DNA of 32,819 nt from an uncultured Bacilli bacterium (GTDB lineage Bacteria; Bacillota_I; Bacilli_A; RF39; UBA660), in NCBI GenBank assembly GCA_910586635.1, contig CAJUJA010000007.1, positions 1 through 32,819 of the forward strand. Direction: 5' to 3'. This document shows, piece after piece, positions 6,489 through 14,608 of this stretch. The notes under the pieces are model-generated. The model searched no databases and was not told where the DNA came from. It saw nothing but the letters and a program-made list of their open reading frames with translations. A program made the translations under genes and the position numbers. The first letter of the stretch is position 1, and each line of letters starts with the position of its first letter.

Positions 6489-7480
6489 TATTCTACCTCC
6501 AAACTAACAGCGTGTGCTATGGATAATATATTCTGTCCTTGAAAAACAAAAGTTGGTGAGAACAAAGCTCCTGTTGCAACTAAAAGGACTCTTTTGATTT
6601 CTTTATTTTTTAGTTTATCCATAATAAAACTATAATTCACTAAGGCACTACAAACAGGTCCACTTCCTCCAGCTTGCACTTCTTCTTGTTTTCCTAAGTC
6701 ATATAACATAACACCACAATCATTATAATTATCTGAAATATCGATTTTATACTCTTCTTTCATATATTCTGTTAAAATATTTTTTCCATAAATTCCTAAA
6801 TCTCCAGTTAAAATTAAATCGTAATAATCAGGTTCTCTTTTCATGTCACTTAAATGCTTATTAATAGTATAAGCAGCAGCGGGTGCCATTACAGCTCCCA
6901 TGTTATTGACATCTGTCTGATCATAGTCAATAATTTTTCCAATTGTAGAGGATTCGACTTTTATCTTACTCTTTTCTTCCGATAATAGGATTGAAGCAGC
7001 ACCTGTTGCCGTAAAAGTCGCTGTTTTTGGTTTAGGAGCTCCATATTCAGTTGGATTTCTAAACTGCTTTTCACTTGTCATATTATGAGATGATGTGGTA
7101 CATAGAGCATTTTTTATTTTCTTACTATCAATTAGGGATGCCGCTATAATAATTTCTTCAATACTAGTAGCACAAGCATTATAAACCCCAAAGTATGATT
7201 TTCCAATTCCACTGGTACCATAAGTAGTAGCAGTAATTTGATTTAGAAGGTCCCCACCAATTACTAAATCAATATCATCTTTTGATACCTTTGTTTTCTT
7301 TAATATGAGTTTAACACTATCTTCTACTAACTTTTGTTCTGCCTTTTCCCAAGAGTCTGTTCCAAAATATAAATCCGTATAACTTTTATCAAAGTACTTT
7401 TCTAAGGGACCATCCTTTTCATAGGGTCCAGTTACTGTTGATGTATCTTTTATATATACATTTTTATATGTAAATGTCAT
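6488..7480 (-). CDS. spoVAD: Stage V sporulation protein AD (SpoVAD)
   Basis: This 330-residue soluble protein has a thiolase-like fold that binds dipicolinic acid at the inner forespore membrane. Landmarks are TSSHNMTSEKQFRNP-(T/V)EYGAPKP in the middle, the preceding GVYNACATSIEE with the thiolase-position Cys, DLILTGDLG, and the C-terminal LLVATGALFSP. Length is near the usual 335-340. It overlaps spoVAC by 4 nt (ATGA) and has an AGGAGGG site inside the end of spoVAC. Confidence 0.95.
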   Translation of the reverse strand: MTFTYKNVYIKDTSTVTGPYEKDGPLEKYFDKSYTDLYFGTDSWEKAEQKLVEDSVKLILKKTKVSKDDIDLVIGGDLLNQITATTYGTSGIGKSYFGVYNACATSIEEIIIAASLIDSKKIKNALCTTSSHNMTSEKQFRNPTEYGAPKPKTATFTATGAASILLSEEKSKIKVESSTIGKIIDYDQTDVNNMGAVMAPAAAYTINKHLSDMKREPDYYDLILTGDLGIYGKNILTEYMKEEYKIDISDNYNDCGVMLYDLGKQEEVQAGGSGPVCSALVNYSFIMDKLKNKEIKRVLLVATGALFSPTFVFQGQNILSIAHAVSLEVE

Positions 7481-7920
7481 ATTTTCCCTCCTAATAAATA
7501 TCTAATCATTCCAAAGAACCACGCTGCTACTACTCCATATAAAATAACGGATCCTGCAAGTTTAAACATATTAGAACCAAATCCACTAATAGGACCTTCT
7601 TTTCTATAATCCAAAGTAGCACTTGTCATAGAATGTGCAAATCCAGTAATAGGAATTAAAAGACCACATTTTAATTTGGTAACTAATTTATCAAAGAATC
7701 CTAACGCTGTACATAGGGATGCTATAAATACTAAAATCACACTCATAAAGATTGCTGAATCGCTTCTAGAAAGTTCAAAGTAATAACATAGTATTTCAAT
7801 AATACCCTCTCCTAAAGCTCCCACTATTCCACCAGATATAAAAGCAACAAAAGCATTCTGCACTCTAGTTTCCTTAGCTTTATTTTTTTCCACTATTTTT
7901 TCATATTTCTTATTTTTCAT
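7477..7920 (-). CDS. spoVAC: Stage V sporulation protein AC (SpoVAC)
   Basis: This 147-residue membrane protein (family ~150) has a basic N-terminus and four to five TM helices. It shows FISGGIVGALGEG-I near residues 28-41 and LLIPITGFAHSMTSA, typical of SpoVAC, which acts as the mechanosensitive dipicolinate-permeable component of the SpoVA complex. It is first in its operon, directly behind a forespore-type promoter and separated from the sigma-factor gene by a strong terminator. Confidence 0.95.
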   Translation of the reverse strand: MKNKKYEKIVEKNKAKETRVQNAFVAFISGGIVGALGEGIIEILCYYFELSRSDSAIFMSVILVFIASLCTALGFFDKLVTKLKCGLLIPITGFAHSMTSATLDYRKEGPISGFGSNMFKLAGSVILYGVVAAWFFGMIRYLLGGKI

Positions 7921-7934
7921 AAAATCACCATTTA

Positions 7935-7963
7935 TAGTATGAGACTAATTATTTGATTTATAC
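7935..7963 (-). promoter_or_regulatory. Forespore (sigma-G/sigma-F-type) promoter of spoVA
   Basis: On the minus strand GTATA (7959-7963) is followed after 17 nt by CATACTA (7935-7941), which ends 14 nt before the spoVAC ATG. CATACTA matches the established sigma-G -10 consensus (CATNNTA), and GTATA fits GNATR. Confidence 0.75.
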
Positions 7964-7970
7964 AAAAGAC

Positions 7971-8001
7971 AAAAAAACAATTTATTTTTTCAATAAATTG
8001 T
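7971..8001 (-). terminator. Intrinsic terminator after the sigma-factor gene
   Basis: Perfect 10-bp AT stem ACAATTTATT/AATAAATTGT (7977-7986 with 7992-8001), loop of 5, followed on the minus strand by seven T residues. It starts one base after the sigF stop codon and insulates spoVA from the sigma operon. Confidence 0.85.
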
Positions 8002-8002
8002 T

Positions 8003-8662
8003 CTAAAGTCTCTCTCTTAATTTTTTTAGTATTTGACCTTCCTTTCTAGAAACCTTTGCCTGGGACATTCCCATTTCCCTTGACGTTTCACTTTGTGTTA
8101 ATTGAACAAAATATCTAGAATATATCAATTGTTGTTCCTCTTTATCTAAATTTCTTAATTGTTCCTTTAAATCTAAAATCTCTGGTCTTGTTTCCCTATC
8201 TTCTGTTTTAATAGAATTATATAAATTATATTCACTATCTAAGAATTCATAATCTAGGCTCATAGTTTCAGTTGGTAGATTTTCAATTTCTTCTATTTCT
8301 CTTTCTTCCTTTTCTAGAATTAGAGAAACTTCTAACCGAGTTGGTTCTCTGCCTAATCGTTGTCTTAAAATTTCTTTGGTTTTCATCACTTCTCTTTTTT
8401 TTCTAATCGAATCTTTACTAATTTTAAAATTATTATTGGTTCTCATGTATTGTGTAATTTCTCCTAGAACGTAAAACCGGGCATAAGTTGAAAACTTACA
8501 CTTATCATTTGGAACATAGGCTTTCATTGCATTTTGTAATCCTATCATTCCTACTTGATATAAATCCTCACGATCTTGATATCCCTGATATCTACTAATA
8601 ATCCCTTTTATAATATACTCATATTCTAATAAATTTTCTACTTCCTGTTCTTTTATTTTCAT
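8003..8662 (-). CDS. sigF: Sporulation sigma factor, SigF-like
   Basis: This 219-residue sigma-70 family protein has region 2 with DLYQVGMIGLQNAMKAY (residues 32-48) and FSTYARFYVLGEITQYMR (-10 recognition and core binding), region 3 with LGREPTRLEVSLIL, and region 4 with the helix-turn-helix LTQSETSREMGMSQAKVSRKE. The order STAS gene - sigma - spoVAC-AD-AE matches the spoIIA-spoVA arrangement of endospore formers, so SigF is preferred over SigG. Region 1.1 is absent, as in other sporulation sigmas. It is preceded by an AGGAGAG site 9 nt after the STAS gene. SpoIIAB, the usual anti-sigma partner between these genes, is missing. Confidence 0.85.
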   Translation of the reverse strand: MKIKEQEVENLLEYEYIIKGIISRYQGYQDREDLYQVGMIGLQNAMKAYVPNDKCKFSTYARFYVLGEITQYMRTNNNFKISKDSIRKKREVMKTKEILRQRLGREPTRLEVSLILEKEEREIEEIENLPTETMSLDYEFLDSEYNLYNSIKTEDRETRPEILDLKEQLRNLDKEEQQLIYSRYFVQLTQSETSREMGMSQAKVSRKEGQILKKLRERL

Positions 8663-8671
8663 ATCTCTCTC

Positions 8672-9004
8672 CTATAAATATAAATATTTAAATGCATCTT
8701 GTTTTTGATTTACATAGTATAATTGTTCTTTACTAAATCCTATTTTTTCCCTATGGGATATTCCGCATAATACTACTTGTCCACAATTTAGAAATATTTC
8801 TGCTAACTTACTTTGAATACTTTCATAAACCCTCTCTTCTACATTTCCTAAGTTTGTAAAGTCGAGTACAAAATAATGAAATCCCTGATTATATAATAAA
8901 TAATTAATTTCTTCCCCAAATTTTTTAAATGTTTTATCATTTAAAATACCCTCTAAATTTAAAAATGGAATTCCCTTATCTACTTCCATATTAATTTCCA
9001 ACAT
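8672..9004 (-). CDS. STAS-domain protein, SpoIIAA-like anti-anti-sigma factor
   Basis: The preferred product is 110 residues. Its secondary-structure pattern follows SpoIIAA: FLNLEGILND (beta strand before helix 1), FHYFVLDFTNL (the strand leading to the phospho-serine loop), then GQVVLCGIS. At the place of the family's M-D-S-S-G-L-G phosphorylation loop the sequence is NVEERV (residues 54-59), so the regulatory Ser is not conserved. The frame extends upstream to an ATG at 9040 without a ribosome site, whereas GAGGTGAT lies before the ATG at 9004, which is therefore chosen. It is first in an operon with the sigma factor. Identity as SpoIIAA rests on fold pattern and synteny. Confidence 0.65.
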   Translation of the reverse strand: MLEINMEVDKGIPFLNLEGILNDKTFKKFGEEINYLLYNQGFHYFVLDFTNLGNVEERVYESIQSKLAEIFLNCGQVVLCGISHREKIGFSKEQLYYVNQKQDAFKYLYL

Positions 9005-9051
9005 CTTTTTAATCACCTCTTTTCCATCACTATAAACCATAATAATTTTTA

Positions 9052-9079
9052 TTTATACCATTTCGACAAACCATTACAA
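9052..9079 (-). promoter_or_regulatory. Candidate promoter of the STAS-sigF operon
   Basis: TTGTAA (9074-9079) and TATAAA (9052-9057), spacer 16 nt, on the minus strand. In Bacillus the corresponding operon uses sigma-H; no clear sigma-H boxes were seen here. Confidence 0.45.
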
Positions 9080-9093
9080 AAATTTTAATCGAC

Positions 9094-9118
9094 AAAAAAA
9101 GAATCATTTTATTGATTC
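9094..9118 (-). terminator. Intrinsic terminator after the DUF2238 gene
   Basis: GAATCA/TGATTC stem (9101-9106 with 9113-9118), followed on the minus strand by seven T residues, 19 nt past the stop of the DUF2238-like gene. Confidence 0.7.
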
Positions 9119-9136
9119 CTATACTTATTATAGTAT

Positions 9137-9925
9137 TTAAGTATTGATTTTCTTTAAAACCGGGAAAAATTTTTCTAAAAATTTATATTCATCCCGATCT
9201 TTAATATAGAGAAATCCCAATATAGAAAATACTAGTGCTCCTATAAAATTAACAAATAAATCTTTCATGGTATCTACTAACCCAATATCTAAATAACCAT
9301 TAGGAACTACAGTTATAATCTCCTTATTTCCTTTCTTGCTGTAAATTTTGGTTTTTGTAATATTTTTTATTTTTTTTGGAACATTTTCTTTCTTTTTATT
9401 TAATCCTACAGAGGATATTTCAGTTATAATTCTATCCTTTTGACAGTCTTTTTTTAAATATTGATCAAATCCAAATTCTACAAATTCCCATAATACTCCA
9501 ATCGTCATAGAAAAAGAAAAAGCAACTAGTGAGACAAAAATAGGAGTTAAAGTAATATGAAATCTTTCATATCGATTTAAAATATCTACTAAAGAAAAAC
9601 CAATCGCACCCATTAGAAATCCGTTTAATACATGCAATATGGTATCCCAGTGCCAGAAGATACCATAAAAATTCTGAATTTCCCCTAATATTTCCGATGA
9701 AAAAATAAATAGATAAATAATAATTTCTAAAGTAGATGGTAATTTAATATTTAACTTTTTATCTACTATAGTGGGAATTGTAAATAATAATAAAGTTACA
9801 AAGCATAAAAATACATTATTCCAATTGCCTCTAAAAACCTGTCCTATCATACAAACGATGACTAAAAATCTTAAAACAATATATACGGTAACTGTTAATG
9901 TCTTTTTTTGCTTTATCTTTTTCAA
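9137..9925 (-). CDS. DUF2238/YjdF-like polytopic membrane protein
   Basis: About 262 residues with six to seven TM helices. The segment FWHWDTILHVLNGFLMGAIG resembles the conserved W-D-x-x-x-H core of the DUF2238 (YjdF) family, and MTIGVLWEFVEFGFDQ is the second typical motif. Function is unknown. A basic hydrophilic loop (about residues 155-205) interrupts the TM helices. The frame opens at a GTG (9934) directly after the stop of the lipid kinase gene; the TTG at 9925 has AGGTGA 5 nt upstream and is preferred, so the start is uncertain by three codons. It is co-transcribed with the lipid kinase. Confidence 0.7.
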   Translation of the reverse strand: MKKIKQKKTLTVTVYIVLRFLVIVCMIGQVFRGNWNNVFLCFVTLLLFTIPTIVDKKLNIKLPSTLEIIIYLFIFSSEILGEIQNFYGIFWHWDTILHVLNGFLMGAIGFSLVDILNRYERFHITLTPIFVSLVAFSFSMTIGVLWEFVEFGFDQYLKKDCQKDRIITEISSVGLNKKKENVPKKIKNITKTKIYSKKGNKEIITVVPNGYLDIGLVDTMKDLFVNFIGALVFSILGFLYIKDRDEYKFLEKFFPVLKKINT

Positions 9926-9934
9926 AATCTTCAC

Positions 9935-10861
9935 CTAATCTTTCTTTTCAAATAGTTTTACCACATTTTCTTTTGGTAACATCATCCTAGTATCTCTATC
10001 AATTCTAAAAGTGAACTTGGTTTTAGTACTTTTATACTCTTCCCCATCAATACACCAAGATACTTTAGGACCTGTTAGAAATTCTATCTCTAAATTATTG
10101 GTTTGATGATAGGTAATTCCGGGTACATCCTTTAAGTCCATATTGTTGACTAAAAAGAAAATTTTCATTAACTCCGCTTTGTTTTTAACATGACAAAAAG
10201 CCACCTCAAATTTATTATCATCTAGTTTGATATCATAATAGACATCATCAAAACCTGCTACTCTACTAGCATTGGTAATAAAGAAGAAAGAATATCTTCC
10301 TTCATAAGATTTCCCGTCTATTTTATATCTTACATCATAAGAGTTTATTTTATTCCGTAATTGTTTTAAACCATAGATAACATAAGCTATTTTCCCATAC
10401 TTTTTTTTCAAACTTCTAGGAGTAGAATAAGCCATATCAATATAGTCTCCTAGGCATGCTACATATACAAAAGGGGTTTCATTAATAAAGCAAACATCAA
10501 TTTTCTTCTTTACACCTTCTAATAACAACTCTAAATTTTTAATATAGTTATTTTTGGTATATCCATACATATTTGCCACATCATTGGTGGTTCCCATAGG
10601 AAGATTTGCTAAAATCAGACGTTTTTTTCTTTGTAAGTTTCCCGTAATTACTTCATTTAGAGTCCCATCTCCTCCAGCACTAATCACTAAATCAACATCT
10701 TCTAATTTTTTTACTATTTCTGTTGCATCTTTCTTTTTTTTCGTATATTTTACTTCTGTTTCATAACCATGTTTTCTTAAAATGTCATAAAAGGTCTGAA
10801 GAAAATAATCTTTTTTTAATTTTCCACTATGGGGATTATAAATGATTACGCACTTTTTCAT
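9935..10861 (-). CDS. Diacylglycerol kinase family lipid kinase (DgkB/YegS type)
   Basis: This 308-residue soluble lipid kinase has an N-terminal NAD-kinase-like catalytic domain: IIYNPHSGK near the start, then ISAGGDGTLNEVITGN (about residues 60-75), the family's ATP-binding GGDGT loop, and LPMGTTNDVANMYGY. The C-terminal beta-sandwich domain contains FLTGPKVSWCIDGEE. The family phosphorylates diacylglycerol, recycling it into phospholipid synthesis, or a related lipid. GAGGTGA precedes the ATG. It is followed without a gap by the DUF2238-like membrane protein. Confidence 0.9.
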   Translation of the reverse strand: MKKCVIIYNPHSGKLKKDYFLQTFYDILRKHGYETEVKYTKKKKDATEIVKKLEDVDLVISAGGDGTLNEVITGNLQRKKRLILANLPMGTTNDVANMYGYTKNNYIKNLELLLEGVKKKIDVCFINETPFVYVACLGDYIDMAYSTPRSLKKKYGKIAYVIYGLKQLRNKINSYDVRYKIDGKSYEGRYSFFFITNASRVAGFDDVYYDIKLDDNKFEVAFCHVKNKAELMKIFFLVNNMDLKDVPGITYHQTNNLEIEFLTGPKVSWCIDGEEYKSTKTKFTFRIDRDTRMMLPKENVVKLFEKKD

Positions 10862-11138
10862 ATTTCACCTCACAAACACCCATATTTGTATTATATCATA
10901 TAACTAACTTTTACTATATATAAAAGAGATTTCAAATTATTTTTAAATCATTACGACAATTAATATCCACTTCTAACCTCTGAAATTATTCTTTCTATTC
11001 CATAATACCTTCACTAGTTTTATGGGGAATCATGAAATATAAAAGGTTACCCAGTTTTTAGACAACCCTCTAAAGATCCTTATATTCATATTATATATAT
11101 TTCTCTTTATGAAATCTGTCGCATTTTAAGTCCTTCTA
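10862..11138. other. Non-coding gap upstream of the lipid kinase
   Basis: This 277-nt stretch holds the kinase promoter at its left end. No intrinsic terminator is apparent for the epimerase gene that ends at 11139. A 19-codon frame on the minus strand has no ribosome site, and no conserved RNA could be recognised. Confidence 0.5.
10890..10898 (-). promoter_or_regulatory. Extended -10 promoter of the lipid kinase operon
   Basis: TGATATAAT on the minus strand, 29 nt upstream of the start codon; no good -35 hexamer. Confidence 0.5.
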
Positions 11139-12182
11139 TTAGTAAAACTTTTTTATCATTCCTAGTATTCCTTGTTTCCATGGAACACGATGTGTTTTTC
11201 CTGTTGTATTTTTAAATCTATCTAAATTTTTAACGTACCATTTATAATTTCTAATTAAGGCATCACTTGTTGAATATTTTGGGTTGAAATTTAATTTTTT
11301 TTGAGCCTTTTTGATAGACGCTACAGAATCTTTTGGTGCAGTTTCATATACCCATTTATAAAGAGGAGATAGGCCAAATAAATTTAGAAGTCTAAGACCA
11401 GATAAAGCAATCCATTTTGGAAAAGGTTTGATTTGTTTTCCATAGGATGCGTAATCTAATACAGATTGATAATCCTCCCTCATAGTTTGAAATTCACTAC
11501 TGCCTATATTAAAAGTATCATTTACCTTTCTTTTATCCACCATCATACAAGTTATAATAACATCTACTAAATCTGAAACATCCAGTAATTGAAATTGATT
11601 ATCTCCGCTTCCAATCATAGGAAATCCATGACCAGAATATGCCCAATCATAAAAAAGAGAAAATACTCCTAATCTTTCTGGTCCTACAAAAGTCATTGGT
11701 CGTAAAATTGAAATAGTCATACCTTTTTTCCTATATTTTAAACATTCCTCTTCTGCCTTTATTTTAGCTACTCCATATGGTCCTACTCCATGCGATATAT
11801 CATCTTCTAATAATGGAACATGATCATAGATTCCATAAACAGCAGTGGTAGAAATATCAACAAATCTTTTTACTTTATATTGGTAAGCAACCTTTAATAC
11901 ATTTCTCGTTCCATCGATATCCGTTGTATATATTTCTTGTTTTGTATAAGAAGGAAGAGCTGCTGCACAATGAACTACATATTGACATCCCCTCATTGCT
12001 TGTTTTAGTTTTCTTATATTTCTAATATCCCCCTGTATTGAGGTGATTTTATCTTTACAATCTTCATATTCAAATTTAACTAAATCATAAGATACTACTT
12101 CATAATTTTGTTTTAACAGTTCTCTAATCAAATTAATTCCTAAAAAACCACTACCTCCAGTTACAAATACCTTTTTCTTCAT
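11139..12182 (-). CDS. NAD-dependent epimerase/dehydratase (extended SDR)
   Basis: This 347-residue protein has a Rossmann TGGSGFLG nucleotide-binding motif (residues 8-15), GDIRN, and the catalytic Y136-x-x-x-K140 (PYGVAK), preceded by STTAVYG. These are hallmarks of extended short-chain dehydrogenases acting on nucleotide- or lipid-linked sugars and of the 3-beta-HSD-like subgroup. It is third in an operon with an FAD oxidoreductase and a UbiA-type transferase (16 nt after the latter), suggesting that it reduces or epimerises the sugar moiety of the product made by UbiA. Substrate specificity cannot be read from the sequence. Confidence 0.85.
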   Translation of the reverse strand: MKKKVFVTGGSGFLGINLIRELLKQNYEVVSYDLVKFEYEDCKDKITSIQGDIRNIRKLKQAMRGCQYVVHCAAALPSYTKQEIYTTDIDGTRNVLKVAYQYKVKRFVDISTTAVYGIYDHVPLLEDDISHGVGPYGVAKIKAEEECLKYRKKGMTISILRPMTFVGPERLGVFSLFYDWAYSGHGFPMIGSGDNQFQLLDVSDLVDVIITCMMVDKRKVNDTFNIGSSEFQTMREDYQSVLDYASYGKQIKPFPKWIALSGLRLLNLFGLSPLYKWVYETAPKDSVASIKKAQKKLNFNPKYSTSDALIRNYKWYVKNLDRFKNTTGKTHRVPWKQGILGMIKKFY

Positions 12183-12198
12183 TTATTCTTACCTCCTA

Positions 12199-13032
12199 TT
12201 AACAAATCTCAAACAATACAGTACATAACACAATATAAAGTGTACTAAATATAAAGAGTAATCGATCTTGGAATAATACTTCCACTGGATTTCCATCTAT
12301 TGTGGCAACTACCTTTTTTTCATATCTAGCAAAAATTAAAATTACTAATACTATTGTTATCATTAATAAATCTAATTCTTGTTTGAAAACCCAATAAATA
12401 TAACATATTAACATGAAGCCTAGACAAACAAAAGAAAGTATTCTTAATTGCTTTTCTGTATAATATTGGAATACTTTCCTATACTTTTTATTTCTAAGCT
12501 CTATCATTCTTTTCATCAAAATGATATAGGATGCCCCAAATATTACAGTTAAAATTAAGATAAGAGAAACCTCTACATTTAATATTGCTGAACCAAATAG
12601 GACTCTTAATAGATAGAACATGACCATAATGATCCATTCTAAATAAGGAATATTTTTCCCAATAAAAGAGTAAAACAGATTCAGAATGAAATAACCAATA
12701 ATATAAAGATAGCTAATAGGACTGAAGGTAAAGAAATTAATTCCAAGTGCAAGAAGCCACAATAAGATTGCTAAAAAAATGCCCTTTTTTTTACTTATCA
12801 AATTACTGGCTATTGGTTCATTTTTTTTACTTTTCGTTTTCCTATCTATTTTATAATCTACTAAATCATTCATGATATAGATACTAGACGAGGTTAAACA
12901 AAAGGCAAAAAAACCAATCAGTACTTTATAAAAATCCGATGTTAATACTTGTCCACCAAAAATCAAAGTTGTAAAAATAAAGATATTTTTGATATAATGT
13001 TTCACTCTAAATAATCTTAAGTACTTTTTCAT
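12199..13032 (-). CDS. UbiA prenyltransferase family, decaprenyl-phosphate phosphoribosyltransferase-like
   Basis: This 277-residue integral membrane protein has eight to nine TM helices. N55-D56-x-x-D59-x-x-x-D63 followed by K-K-x-E-P-I-A (to residue 75) is the first Mg-binding motif. The N-terminal LFRVKHYIKN resembles the R-P-K-Q-W-x-K-N opening of the phosphoribosyltransferase branch (Mycobacterium DPPR synthase), which moves ribose-5-phosphate from PRPP to a polyprenyl phosphate instead of prenylating a quinone ring. The ATG overlaps the upstream stop codon (ATGA). An in-frame TTG 9 nt earlier is rejected. The substrate is inferred from motif similarity only. Confidence 0.8.
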   Translation of the reverse strand: MKKYLRLFRVKHYIKNIFIFTTLIFGGQVLTSDFYKVLIGFFAFCLTSSSIYIMNDLVDYKIDRKTKSKKNEPIASNLISKKKGIFLAILLWLLALGINFFTFSPISYLYIIGYFILNLFYSFIGKNIPYLEWIIMVMFYLLRVLFGSAILNVEVSLILILTVIFGASYIILMKRMIELRNKKYRKVFQYYTEKQLRILSFVCLGFMLICYIYWVFKQELDLLMITIVLVILIFARYEKKVVATIDGNPVEVLFQDRLLFIFSTLYIVLCTVLFEIC

Positions 13033-14537
13033 GATAACCAAATATCCTTTTTGCTCTTCTTACTTTTAATTATGGAATCACTTGCTTTTAATCCAGTATA
13101 CATTGCCTTATCCATATCAATATATTGATGTTGTCCACCTCTACCAATACAATAGATTTGATGATAACGATTTAGGTATTCTATAATTTCCTTTCTTTTC
13201 TCATATGTCCCATAATATGCTGGATAAGCATTTTTTACTCTGTTTATTTTATAATCTATGATTCCTTTATTAGGCATTAGTTTTAATTGTTTTAGTTCTC
13301 TTTTTACTTCTTTCATAACTTCATCATTTTTTAACTTAAAAAATGGTGATTTTCTATCACAACAATATTCTAGGGTCAATAATATTTGATTTTTTCCTTC
13401 TTGGTCTAACATATAAGAAGACCAATTATTAGCGATTTTTATTCTCCCAAATTGAATTTTTGGATCTTGAATAAATACCCAACTATTTTGTTGGATAGTC
13501 CTAAAAGCCCCTAATTTCATAAACTGCTTTTTAGAAAAAGTTAGATGAACTAACATTAAATCTCTAAATGGTAATTCTTTTGCATACTTTATTATTTTCT
13601 CATCCTTTTGATTATCCTCTAATAAGGTAACAAATTCTTTTAGGGGAATACTACTAATTAGGTAATCTGTTTTCATATTTTTTTTCTGACCATTTTCATT
13701 ATATTCTATATTTTTTATCTGGTTATTCTCAATCTTAATATTTTTTACATAACTATTTGTTACTATTTCTCCTCCCAGTTCTATAATTTGTTCTTTCATT
13801 TTTTGATATACTTCTTTGCATCCATACTTAGGATAGTAATATTCTTCTATCAAAGAAGGCTCATGATTGATTTTTTTCTTTTTAAATAGTTTTTCTTTTA
13901 ATAGATTCATTAAGGAAGTTTCCCTTATTCTCTGCTTGCCCCAATCAATATCAATATCTTTCGGATGTAGGCCACATACTTTTTTTGTATATTCTAAGAA
14001 AAATATCTCATAAAATTTTTTTCCATATCGATTGATATAGTAGTTTTCTAAATTAGTCTCCTTTTTTTTATGAACTAAAACTTTTAGATAACTACAACCA
14101 ATCAAAAATAGATTAAAAATTCCCATTTTATGAATTGTATCTATATTCATTTTAATTGGATATTCATAAAACTGGTGATTAAAATAAATATTAGAACTTG
14201 CCTGATTGATTAACATAATATCATGGCTATTAAAGCGATTTTTTCCTACTCTTATATATTGATTTATTTCTTTTTTATTATCAAGTGGTTTTTTATCCTC
14301 AATAGGAAGCAACTGATAAATGAGTTTGTTTACTTCCTCATACTCACTGATTCTATAAAAATGAACTCCATAGTCCACATAGTTTTTTTTGAAAGGTATT
14401 GTTTTACATAAACCACCAATTTGTTTTTCTTTTTCTAATATAATGACTTCATATTTTTTACTTGTCTTTAATAACTGATATGCGGCTGCTAAGCCTGCTG
14501 GTCCTGCTCCTAATATTAACACTTTCTCTTTCTTCAT
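13029..14537 (-). CDS. FAD-dependent amine-oxidase/UDP-galactopyranose-mutase-like oxidoreductase
   Basis: This 502-residue protein has an N-terminal dinucleotide-binding motif GAGPAG (residues 10-15) and the downstream EKEKQIGGLCKT plus VDYGVHF, the GG doublet and D-x-G-x-H signature shared by UDP-galactopyranose mutases, protoporphyrinogen oxidases and phytoene desaturase relatives. The C-terminal GRGGQHQYIDMDKAMYTG-(L) segment binds the FAD pyrophosphate. It is first in an operon with the UbiA and SDR genes, so it probably acts on a sugar or polyprenyl-linked sugar. Which reaction (oxidation, mutase or desaturation) cannot be decided from sequence. Confidence 0.8.
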   Translation of the reverse strand: MKKEKVLILGAGPAGLAAAYQLLKTSKKYEVIILEKEKQIGGLCKTIPFKKNYVDYGVHFYRISEYEEVNKLIYQLLPIEDKKPLDNKKEINQYIRVGKNRFNSHDIMLINQASSNIYFNHQFYEYPIKMNIDTIHKMGIFNLFLIGCSYLKVLVHKKKETNLENYYINRYGKKFYEIFFLEYTKKVCGLHPKDIDIDWGKQRIRETSLMNLLKEKLFKKKKINHEPSLIEEYYYPKYGCKEVYQKMKEQIIELGGEIVTNSYVKNIKIENNQIKNIEYNENGQKKNMKTDYLISSIPLKEFVTLLEDNQKDEKIIKYAKELPFRDLMLVHLTFSKKQFMKLGAFRTIQQNSWVFIQDPKIQFGRIKIANNWSSYMLDQEGKNQILLTLEYCCDRKSPFFKLKNDEVMKEVKRELKQLKLMPNKGIIDYKINRVKNAYPAYYGTYEKRKEIIEYLNRYHQIYCIGRGGQHQYIDMDKAMYTGLKASDSIIKSKKSKKDIWLS

Positions 14538-14559
14538 TGTACTTCATCCTTACTTTTTT

Positions 14560-14568
14560 ATTATATCA
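14560..14568 (-). promoter_or_regulatory. Extended -10 promoter of the FAD/UbiA/SDR operon
   Basis: TGATATAAT on the minus strand, 23 nt before the FAD oxidoreductase start; the -35 region overlaps the T-run of the dacF terminator. Confidence 0.5.
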
Positions 14569-14580
14569 TAAGTAAGAATA

Positions 14581-14608
14581 CAAAAACAGAGAATTTTTCT
14601 TCTCTGTT
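14581..14608 (-). terminator. Intrinsic terminator of dacF, overlapping its stop codon
   Basis: Nine-bp stem AACAGAGAA/TTCTCTGTT (14585-14593 with 14600-14608), loop of 6, followed by five T residues on the minus strand. The first stem arm contains part of the TAA stop of the carboxypeptidase gene. Confidence 0.85.

Noticed and set aside
10862..11138. Decayed gene or riboswitch in the gap upstream of the lipid kinase
   Set aside because: Only very short frames without ribosome sites and no recognisable conserved RNA structure.
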